From Adenanthera pavonina (lineage: Eukaryota > Streptophyta > Magnoliopsida > Fabales > Fabaceae), in contig JAIVEN010000012.1 of NCBI GenBank assembly GCA_026686845.1, forward strand, positions 22,384,501-22,448,500: 64,000 nucleotides of DNA. The letters run 5' to 3'. How positions within the stretch are numbered: position 1 is the stretch's first letter; each line of letters opens with the position of its first letter. Below are positions 23,431 to 32,501 of the stretch, one piece after another. The position numbers and the translations under genes were made by a program. The notes beneath the pieces were generated by a model. The model saw only the letters and a program-made list of their open reading frames with translations. It was not told the origin of the DNA and did no database searches.

Positions 23431-24345
23431 CAAAAACACTCAAGTGTCCATCCTCAACAAGCCACCACCTCTTATCCTTACCATATCTAACATCTCTAAA
23501 CACCACCTTGTACAAAACCCTATCATGAGTAGAGACTTAGTATCTCCACCTACCCAGTATCCAACCACCATCTTTGAAATAAATGCTGTAGCTAGGAAAA
23601 CTCTGTTTTACTATCTTCACCTTTTTCTCCAGTCTACCGGTATTTCACCCAAACCAGAATACATTGACCCACTTCTTCCTTACCTAGTCATCCCTTTCAT
23701 TAAAGGTCCTATCACCTATGAATTCATGTGGTATGTATGGTCCATGTCTACTCTCTTTGCATGTGCATTTGCCTTACCACCGAAGCAGACTTACCATTAC
23801 CTCACTGATAAGAAAAATAATCATTCTCTCTTATCCACATTCATCTCATGGTTCGCACCACTACAAGTTTGGAGAGGTAAACTCTACAATATCATTCAGG
23901 AACATGATCTATGGAATGTTCCATCCTGGAAGCAAAAGGTTTACTCTTTCTTCGTGGTACATAGACCATACCAGACTAATCATCAAGGAAATCTGGGTAC
24001 TCTGGTTCAAGTTCACTTGTGGAGAACTACTATGCATTGGTCACTCAGAGAAGAACATGTTATTAATGAATTAAAAGAATTTCTTTTAAATCTTAATAAT
24101 TTTACAAGCAATGCTACTGAACAGATTTGCACTTCACTTGGACCACTTCCTGGAGAGTTCTTTGATCCATATGAGATAATGACCACAGGACAGGCTATTC
24201 CCTTTGAATGGCCTTATCTCTCTTTAGCACCTGCCACTGAAGCCTCTACCAACCAAGACATTCCCATGGCTGATCTCTCAAGTGATCAGGATCCACAATA
24301 TTTCCAAGACTCTCAAGATCCCAATGATGTGGACCCTTAATTTTG
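23431..24345 (+). pseudogene. Viral distal region of unknown function (ORF2-like)
   Basis: The frame of the RNase H remnant runs on for about 300 codons to 24340. It has aromatic-rich helices (FYYLHLFLQSTG, FMWYVWSMSTLFACAFALP), tryptophan motifs (FISWFAPLQVWRGKLYN) and an acidic, proline/serine-rich end. I know no enzyme with this pattern. Florendovirus genomes have a second, uncharacterised ORF after the polymerase, and this position fits. It may originally have been a separate ORF that became fused through the RNase H deletion or loss of a stop. Confidence 0.55.
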
Positions 24346-24748
24346 GCAACAATTTCTGTCACAGACAGCTGGATCATCTCTTCCTACCGAATTTGACATT
24401 GAAGATGAACTAGAAAAGCTAGAAGCAGCCAAAGCAAAAGTAGCCAAGAAAAAGAAAAAGAAAAAGTTTACTTTGGAGCCCGACATCATAAACAATCCCA
24501 TATATCACGAGCCCTTTTGCAAGAATTATTAGAGTTTATCGTTTGTACCGACAGTCCATGTATAATTAAAGTTGAGCGTAATTATTTTGTTTGTTTATAA
24601 AAAGAAAAGTGTAAGCTGACAAAGCCACTAAAGCTTATCTGCCACGTCTGTCCTTTTCTGTTGTTTGTCACTTTATTTTGTCTATCACTTTGTCTGCCAC
24701 CATTATCCTTTTGTAATAATGGTTTGGATTGAGAGTCAAGCTCAGGGT

Positions 24749-24871
24749 CTATAAGAGAGAGCCTTAATTGTAAGAAGAGGGCAGAGCGGAATTATCTGAA
24801 ACCCTTTATTGTGAAATACAATGACCAGTTTTTAAAAACTCTCTTCTCTCTCTTTGAGACTCTGCAATAAA
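24749..24871 (+). promoter_or_regulatory. Viral TATA-like box and polyadenylation signal
   Basis: TCTATAAGAG at 24749-24758 is a plausible TATA box, and AATAAA at 24866-24871 lies about 85 bases past the expected transcription start. Caulimovirids place both signals this way so that the pregenomic RNA is terminally redundant. The region is non-coding and follows the ORF2-like end by about 400 bases. Confidence 0.6.
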
Positions 24872-25179
24872 CATATATTGTTCTTATTTATTTTAGATTC
24901 AAGTATGCTCTACACTTGCCTCATTAGAGAAACCTGTGTATCAGAAAGAATCTGAACCAGATCCATTTCTCAGTAACTTCTCTGTAACCTTTGAATCAGA
25001 AATTCTTATGTTAGAACTATTCATGGTCGAAAGTGATAATCCTAAGGTGTCCATTGAGTCCTTGATGCTTAGGAAATGCTGTTTATACTCGGGAGAAAAT
25101 TAGATTATCATGATCACTTTGTCTTGGTTTTAGCAATCTGAACAGTTGTTCTCTTATTACTGAGTTCGGGATCTAAAGT

Positions 25180-25191
25180 TGGTATCAGAGC
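25180..25191 (+). other. Viral tRNA-Met primer-binding site, second copy (perfect)
   Basis: TGGTATCAGAGC, an exact match to the initiator tRNA-Met primer site, 6962 bases after the first copy. Viral sequence seems to end shortly after it, at a poly-A run (25219-25231). Confidence 0.85.
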
Positions 25192-25231
25192 ATCTTTTTA
25201 GGTCTAATTCATTATTCAAGTAAAAAAAAAA

Positions 25232-25910
25232 AGTGATAAACATTTTAACTTATTGAGTTCACAAACAAATGTGGTAAAACAAAAAATTCACGAACATCCA
25301 CATAATTTTGTCCTATTTTTATTTTTATTTTAATATAAAAAATATCCCTGCCAACCACCAAAAACCGGTCCCTTTGAGATATTTTATCCTCTTTTTTCTT
25401 ACATTTTTTCTTATTTATCAATTGCTTTTTTTTAATCTGTCAAGTTACGTTTGTTAAGCTTTATACAGTATTTTTCTCTTCTCCTACTACTTCATTATTT
25501 AATATTTTTATTCTCAATTTATTTTTAATACAGGCACACTTATAACACCTATTTTCTAAATATTTTTAATAGTTTGGTAAAATATAAGTCAATTAAAAAA
25601 TTATTATATTATTTTTTGTTTGATCTATAAAACAATGGTCTTTGAAAGTATTATAAAAAATTTTAACATACCATGAACAAAGTAGTATTTATAGCTCTAT
25701 ATATAGAAGTTTTTTTTTTGCAAATTCATAGTCATATTTTTTCTATTAGATAAACTTCTTTGCCTTCAAAATGCAATTCTCAGCATTTAATTAAAATTTA
25801 TGATAAGTTTTTGCTATGAGGTTGTTTAGGTTTGCTCTCTCTTGGGATACGTGTACGTTTCTTGTGCAATGAAACTCAAGGATTCCGATAATCGAAAATA
25901 GCTGCCTAAC
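25232..25910. other. AT-rich spacer, no gene seen
   Basis: Non-coding AT-rich sequence between the viral integrant and the second LINE. Confidence 0.4.
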
Positions 25911-26597
25911 CAGCCTTATGATGTTTTAGTACTTGAAGGCAAGGTTAAAGAAAAAGAAAGCTTTCACAAAACTCAAAATCTCCCACGAAGAAGGAGATTG
26001 ATGATGCTACTATGGACGACAAGATGGAATATGATGAAGAAAATCCTACACAGGGTAACTTGAAGTAGGACTTGTTGAGAGAACCCCATCCCTCAGTTGT
26101 CCATGAGCCTAGGCAAATTTCATGCAAGGAGTCCTTAATAGGATTCAAAGGTATGGCGAATGGGTGTTAGCCCATGGAGGAAATAAAGGATGACCTTTTC
26201 GGCGAAGATCAAGATGTCCCATGGAACTTACCTGAGCCATCATAAAACTTAAGAAACTGATGGATGTTTACCCTATAATCCCTATCTCAAATGAGGAGTT
26301 CAAAGACTGGTGCAAATCGTGGAGATATGCTCTGGTTATCACTATGCTTGGCAAAAGATTGCAGCTTCGGTTGTTGAAGAATTGACTCAACAAAGTATAG
26401 GGTTTCATAGAGTTTAGGATCATTGATATTACGAACAACTATTTCATTGTTCATTTCACTGACAATGATATATGGATAGAACATTACAGAAAAGTCCTAT
26501 ACGGGGGGCTATGGGTTATCATGCAATGTTGTGTGTCTATTCAATGATGGACGCCTTTTTTTGATCCCCTGAACAACAATATGGGGTTTATAGTACT

Positions 26598-27026
26598 ATG
26601 GGTGAGAATCCTATACATTCCTATCCACTGTTACACAAAAAATTCATATGGAGACTAAGTGATCATATTGGTAGAACTCTCAGAGTAGATATGAGCACCC
26701 TTTCTGACTACCTTCCCAAAAATGCTAAAATAGAAAAGGGCCACTTTACTCATATCTATGTTGAATTTGACCTTCAGAAAAGGCTCATACCAAGGGTGAT
26801 ATCTGCAAATTCCATTTTTAGTGTGGAGTATGAGGGCTTAAGCCTTGTTTGCTTCTCCTGCGGTAGGTACAGACACAAAAAGGAGAATTGTCCATGGAGA
26901 TATAGTCAAGTGCAGGATATCAAAATAGGACAAGAAGGCAAATCTCACAAGGAAGAAGCTCCAAAGTTGCCGAAAAATGAACTCCCAACAGTAGGTGAAG
27001 AATTTGGCCCTGGATGTTTGTCTTAA
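26598..27026 (+). pseudogene. LINE ORF1 C-terminal part with CCHC zinc knuckle
   Basis: An open segment of 142 codons showing LVCFSCGRYRHKKENCPW, a CX2CX4HX4C knuckle (zf-CCHC_4) as in plant LINE ORF1 proteins, preceded by the DUF4283/DUF4219-type strand pattern (VEFDLQKRLIPRVI). Upstream sequence (25930-26590) carries further family similarity but with stops. RNA-binding packaging role in an active element; broken here. Confidence 0.75.
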
Positions 27027-27866
27027 GGACAAAGAAAACTCAAACATCAAGGAGGGATACTTCGGGGATAGTACAAGGAGAACAGAGTAGGCATGCCAGA
27101 GAAAATCAGAGGAATAGAAGTCAAACTTCAATCAGGGTACGAAGCCATAGCAGATATAGAGGATGAGAGGGCTACTCTAAAGGGTTCAAACCTTAACACA
27201 GAAAAGGTAAGCCCATACTCTAACAGTAGAGAGATGTCTAGTCAAGTTGATGAGATTGGGTTGAAGCAAAACCAAGATACATAGGGATTTATCTCCTCGA
27301 GCAATGGAGTGAAATTCAAGGAGCCGGGTAACATCTAACCATCACTCAAAAGTCAAAAACAAAGGGAAAGAAAATAAGAAGGCTCTAGGGTTCCCAATGT
27401 CAGACAAAACCCATACCCATCCCTTGAGCCTGCTGAAGCCTACCACTAGTAGAAGCCTAGCCAAGCTGGATTCTTTAAAGAGTGGTAAAGTGCATGTGGC
27501 GGTCAGTGGAAATTTAACACAAATGGGCCCTATCAACAAAAGCCCAATAAACATTGACAGATTAGAGAGATTCGGAAGAACCAAATTGTTGGAACAACTA
27601 ACTAACAATTCGGACTCCAATGCTCGAAGCTCGAATTCACAACGCTCTCGTCTAACCCTCAATCATAAAATCTTCCCCCGGAACCTCCTGATTTCAATTA
27701 TAGTAGGAGCCTGGTGAACAAGAATTCATAATTTGCCGAATCTCAGGATGATATGGCTGTTGTGTCGTGTGAAACTCAGCCAAAGCATGGGTTTAATCCC
27801 TAAGAACGGTAGGCGTGTCTAATACACTCTTACTCGTTTCTTGTTTATTCCCATGATTGTTGCGTA

Positions 27867-28450
27867 ATGGAATTGTTAGGGTGCTGGAGGAAATTGTTTC
27901 CGTTAGTTGTTAAAGAAATTGTGAACAAACAAAAAGTTAGTGTTTTGTGCCTCACCAAAACAAGAATGAGTAGGGCAAGGGCTGATATAGTTGTTAGACG
28001 TATTAGGTTCAATTATTGGATCCGGGTCGAAGCAATGGGATACTCTGGTGGAATGTGGGTCTTATGGAATGAGTATGATGTTAACGTTGAGTATATATGC
28101 TCAAATGTGCAACTTTTTCAATGCCGAATTTCAGACAGAAATGCAAATAACCCACAGCTTATTTCCTTTGTCTATGGGGAAACCACCCTTGTTAAAAGAA
28201 GATTACTGCCGGAGTCAATTAAATCCATTGCTGAATCTATGAATGAAGAAGGGTTGGTCATTGGGGATTTCAACACCTACCTCTCCCCTGGGGACAAATC
28301 GGGAGTTCAAATGTAAATTGGTCGTCTATGTATGAATTCAATGATTGCATTAGGGAGTCATGTTTGATGGAGGTAGCTTTCATTGGGGACAAATTCACCT
28401 GGGAAAATAATGAATTGTAGGAGAGAATTGATTGGGTATTAAGCAATAAT
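27867..28450 (+). pseudogene. LINE endonuclease domain, catalytic Glu replaced
   Basis: The open segment 27867-28316 shows VSVLCLTKTRMS where plant LINE endonucleases have an E before TR/TK; here it is Lys, removing a metal-binding residue. GYSGGMWVLWNEYDV and LVIGDFNTYLSP follow as expected. A stop at 28314 interrupts the domain before the ERIDWVLSN-type end near 28425. This would nick target DNA in an active element. Confidence 0.8.
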
Positions 28451-28797
28451 AGGTGGGCAGAAAATCATGCTCACACCAAAGCGTTCCATTCATTAAGATA
28501 TAAATATGATCATAGTGGTAGTAATGATTGAGAGTGGTACCGCTATGAACGGAAATTTCCAAAGTAAATTTAATTACCAGGTAGCATGGCTTCTTGAAGA
28601 GGCATTCCAAGATATGGTTGAAAATGCTTGGAGCGGGAAGAACTGGAATGAGGGGCTCACTGTGTTTTCTCATACAATCACTAAATGGAACAATGAGCTC
28701 CTTGGGAGCATTACACAAAAGAGAAAGGTGATTACAAGATGACTGGAAGGGATTGATAGAGCAAGAAGGGCAAATGATGGTAATGGTCTGAGACGTA

Positions 28798-29398
28798 TTG
28801 AAAAAAAAACTTCGGCAAGATTGTCATATAATTACAGCCCATGAAGAGCTCATATGGTTTCAAAAGGCCAGGTGTAAATGGCTTCAATTGGGGGATCAAA
28901 ACACAAGATTTTTCCACACCTCTATCAAACTTAAGCGGAAGAAACAGTTCATTGATGCTCTTCAAAATGATGAAGGTCATTGGATCTTAGACCAAGCTGA
29001 ACTCAAGAACATGGCGTGCTATTTTTTCAAGAAGCTTTACATTAAAGATGTTAATGTGAACATGAATCAGATCTCGCCTGCTAACTTTCCTTCATTGTCG
29101 CCCTTGGAGTTAAATGACATACAAAGGGAAGTTACAAATTAGGGAATCAAAAACACTATTTTTGAACTAGGTGCATTCAAGGCTTCGGGTCCTGATTGGA
29201 TCCAAGCTCACTTTATTCAAATGCAGTGGGATGTTGTGGGCGGAAAAATATGCAGTTTGGTCGAGGAAGCTTTCTTTAATCTAGAAAGTATCATATCTCT
29301 CAACCAAAAAAATATTGTCCTATTGCTAAAGACTGAGCACCCTTCTTCCTTGAAAGATATGATGCCCATCTCACTTTATAATGTGAGTTTTAAGATAT
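28798..29398 (+). pseudogene. LINE reverse transcriptase N-terminal part, truncated
   Basis: Segment with WLQLGDQNTRFFH near 28880, a hallmark of the pre-RT linker, followed after a stop (29140) by GAFKASGPDW near 29170 and a degenerate PISLYNVSFK at 29370-29397. Everything downstream, including the catalytic palm, is absent because the LTR fragment begins at 29399. Confidence 0.8.
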
Positions 29399-29705
29399 GA
29401 GAAATTCAATTTAAATTAAAGAAAATTTAAAATAAACAATTAATTAAGACAACCTAAATACTAATTAAGATTTAAAAAGAAAATTAGAAATTAATTATGA
29501 AATAGTGAGTCATTTATGGGCTTGACATATTACTTGAGTCTAACCTAGTTTGAGTTTAATTAAATTAATAATAGGGATGTGATTAATTAAGTTAATTAAA
29601 TAGTCAAGACATTTAACTACCATAAGTTTAGTTTAAGTAATCAATTAAGTTTAGAAACTTCTAGTCATTAATCAATCACTTTAAACTTATCTTGTCTAAT
29701 TATAG
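29399..29705. repeat. Fragment of the same LTR-type repeat as at 1090-1385
   Basis: About 300 bases nearly identical to 1090-1385 (shared words include AACAATTAATTAAGACAA, TTTAAAAAGAAAA and AATAGGGATGTGATTAATTA), same direction. It abuts the broken LINE on the left and ends at ACTTATCTTGTCTAATTA on the right. Confidence 0.8.
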
Positions 29706-30630
29706 TTATACTCTTGCTTTTTATTTTTCTCTCTCTTAACTATTCTTATCTCTTTGTAACAATCAATATAAATGTAAATGTAAAATATAAAGCAATATAT
29801 ATTATTTATTAGTTATAAACAATATGATTTATTTAAAAATTTGTGCAATATATAGTAAAACGTATATAATTTCATTTTAAAACCTATTAAAATATCTTAA
29901 AAATTACAATTTTTCATAACATCATAATAATTTATAATTTTAAATAGCATGAATAACAATTTGAAGAACCACTATGAAAAAAATCTGGATTTATCTCAAT
30001 ATTATAATTAAAAGAAAATATAGCTAGGGTCAATTTCTTTTCACTTAAACAAGCAATCAACAAAACACATTATTACTTTAACATTAACTTTTCCATGTGT
30101 GCAATATTTAGTCAATATTTTTTTTTATTGTTTACCATATCAATATCAATATTCATATATAAATTTTTTCAACAAATTGACTATTCAGATTATAAACAAT
30201 GCAATGTTTTTTAATTTTTTCCATGCATGAAAAAAGTCCATGTATTAAACAATGCTTTCATTAAAATAAAAAAAGAAAATGGGGAGCATAGCATTTTTTT
30301 TACTAGAGAGCATGGCATAAATATCATGATAAAATATAATATTTATAGCACATTATACTGCTAAGAAGAAATTATAATTATAATTATGAACCAAAATAAA
30401 AAATTTATTACAAAATATGATTTGTAACACCTTGGTCTCTTAATTTTATTATTTAATATTTTAGATTTTAATACTTTTTATCATCTAAAGTTTTTCTTTA
30501 TAATTAATTTACTATATTGATTCCTAATTATAATTTCCAATATTATTAGTGAGATATAAATAATATGACCAATTATTAATATCCTGTACAATGCATGATA
30601 CTTGCATCTAATAGTAACATATAGTATAGT
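29706..30630. other. AT-rich intergenic DNA
   Basis: No gene or clear repeat seen. Confidence 0.4.
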
Positions 30631-30633
30631 TTG

Positions 30634-30930
30634 AGAGCACATTTCGCACTAATCACAATGATGAGCAATTGTTCATCTCAAATTTAGACAGTCCATTTTA
30701 AAATTGAACGGTTCAGATTTAATTTAATTTTATTATTATATTTTAAAGATATTTTTATTTACTAGATTAAAATATAAAATTAAGATAATTTTATAACTAT
30801 TACTTTTTTTAAAAAAATGATATTATTATTTGAAAAATCAAAATTAAAAACTTTAAAGTTGAATTATTCAAATTAAAATTAAATGATGTAGATCTCATCA
30901 CAGTAATAAGCACACGGTGCTCATCCCAAT
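30634..30930. mobile_element. Small MITE with degenerate terminal inverted repeats
   Basis: The left end GAGCACATTTCGCACTAATC followed by ACAATGATGAG is matched on the opposite strand at the right end by GAGCACCGTGTGCTTATTAC followed by TGTGATGAG. The interior is AT-rich and non-coding. Family not determined. Confidence 0.5.
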
Positions 30931-32078
30931 AATGGTCCAGTAAAATTTAACTGTGACATAAAGAGAGAGGTATTGGTGAATTGATATTCTAATTCCACTT
31001 CTCATCTTTTTCTTTAGTTAACGGTGCCATCTTTATATTTGGTTAAATTATTTTGTTAATTCTCATACTTTTATTTAGTTTTTAAACTAATTTATTCTTG
31101 TAATTTAAATTTCACAGTTAAATTAAATTTTTAAATTTTTTAAAAAATTAATTAAATCTCTATACTGAAAACTATATTAAAAACTAATGGTGATTAGATT
31201 ATCATAAAAGGACTTCATGTCCTTTGAACAATTTTTTTAAAGGAAATTACCGTAATAAAACTTTTTCACTTATACCATTTAAGGTCACTTGGCATACTTC
31301 TTGATAAATTAAAATTCACATATAATTATTAATAAGATTTTAGTACAGTTGATAAATAGTTAAATTCTTTAAGTATGTTGTTTTAAGTTAAGTAAAACAC
31401 TCATGGTAGTCACCTAAAAATAAAAGTTCATGTGTGATTTATTTGTTTAATTTTGCATTTCCTAGAAAGTTCAATTTATTTTTTTAAATAGATAAATTAT
31501 TTTTAATGTTAAAGATATAAATGCCATCTTTGTTTTATAATGTTTTAACAAATTCAGATTTTTTTAAAAAAAATATTATAAAACAGTTGTGAAATAGAAT
31601 GGATTTTACTAAAAAATTTCTATTTATCAAGTTAAGTTCAATTTACCCAAAACTTTTTTTAATCAAGCAATAACAATTAATTAATTTACTTTTTTTAAAG
31701 TTTATTTCTCGTACTTACTTTTCCATACCAAGCAACATTTTTTAATTGGGTTTAGTTATTATTAGTAATATAAAATAAGAATAACTCTCAAAAGATGAAA
31801 AATATTAGAAAGTAGTAATTTCATTTCATATTTCTTATCTAACATAAAGATAACCTTATTGACATCATTTTTTTCAAAGCGTAGTTATTATTATTAATTT
31901 ATTACTTCGACACTTCGATTATAACTATACAAACAATTTTTTATTTGGCCTAACCCTTCAAACTACTGCTTAACAAAGCAAAGAAGGGCCAATTGGCGAG
32001 AGAGAGGGAAAAAAAAAAGTAGAGAATAGCCAAAAGAAAGGAACAAAGCAGAGAGAACTTCATTCAGTCTCACCTTTA
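30931..32078. other. AT-rich intergenic DNA and promoter side of the NC2-alpha gene
   Basis: No coding sequence is visible. The promoter of the plus-strand gene at 32502 should lie toward the right end, but no confident TATA box could be chosen because the whole stretch is AT-rich. Confidence 0.4.
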
Positions 32079-32090
32079 GTGCTAAACAAG

Positions 32091-32282
32091 ATGAAGATTG
32101 GAACTTTGCCTAAAATTAGAGGGAAGCCCAGTCATATCATTACACGTCAGCTTTCTTTCTCTCTCCTTTTTTTCCTTTTTCTTTACTTTTTCCACAACTA
32201 TTTCCCTTCTGCCTCAATGTTCTACCACTATTGGCCTGTCATGAACCTTTCGTCACCGACTCGTCAGTTTCATCAACTATAA
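32091..32282 (+). promoter_or_regulatory. Upstream ORF in the 5' leader of the NC2-alpha gene
   Basis: An ATG at 32091 opens a 63-codon frame (starting MKIGTLPKIRGKPS) that ends with TAA at 32280, about 220 bases before the main ATG. Additional short frames follow (for example an ATG-containing frame ending at 32458). If the transcript starts upstream of 32091, these would reduce initiation at the main start. The peptide is hydrophobic in the middle and has no domain I recognise. Confidence 0.4.
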
Positions 32283-32501
32283 TTTTCTCGCAATTTGTTG
32301 GGTTATTTTTTTTCCTTCGTCAAACTCGTACGGACGGATATTCCGCTGAATCACAAGCTCGTTGTTATTATCTCCGAGAGCACGTTCGGATCTGGGATGG
32401 GTTTTGTGGATTTTGTCTTGTAAATGATGGTGGAAATTGTTTTGTTCTGAAGTTTTGATCTTGTTCGGTCTCGTCCAAGTTGGTGCCCTAAATCGGATAC
32501 T

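Larger units (their letters stand above)
18190..25195 (+). mobile_element. Endogenous pararetrovirus (Caulimoviridae, florendovirus-like), decayed, one full unit
   Basis: An old integrated plant DNA virus genome. Gene order on the plus strand: movement protein, coiled-coil/coat region, zinc knuckle, aspartic protease, reverse transcriptase, truncated RNase H, then a distal region of unknown function. A tRNA-Met primer site lies at each end (18218 and 25180), 6962 bases apart. The bases just before each site are also similar, so one genome length is present with a short terminal overlap. A TATA-like box and AATAAA lie in the non-coding part before the second primer site. There is no integrase, as expected for the family. 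The reading frames carry many stops, several frame changes and an RNase H deletion, so this is a fossil. I assign it to florendoviruses from gene order and primer; a petuvirus-like origin is the alternative. Confidence 0.8.
25915..29398 (+). mobile_element. Second degenerate LINE, plus strand, 3' truncated
   Basis: In order: DUF4283-like ORF1 region (25930-26700), CCHC knuckle (26853-26895), low-complexity linker (27050-27720), endonuclease (27867-28450), pre-RT linker (28800-29140) and the first part of reverse transcriptase. It stops in the motif LYNVSFK at 29398, where sequence of a different repeat begins. Multiple stops and frame changes occur. No target duplication was found because the 3' end is missing. 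Confidence 0.8.

Noticed and set aside
23718..24074. Alternative plus-strand frame inside the viral distal region
   Set aside because: Overlaps the longer frame 23219-24340 and has no motif; shadow frame.
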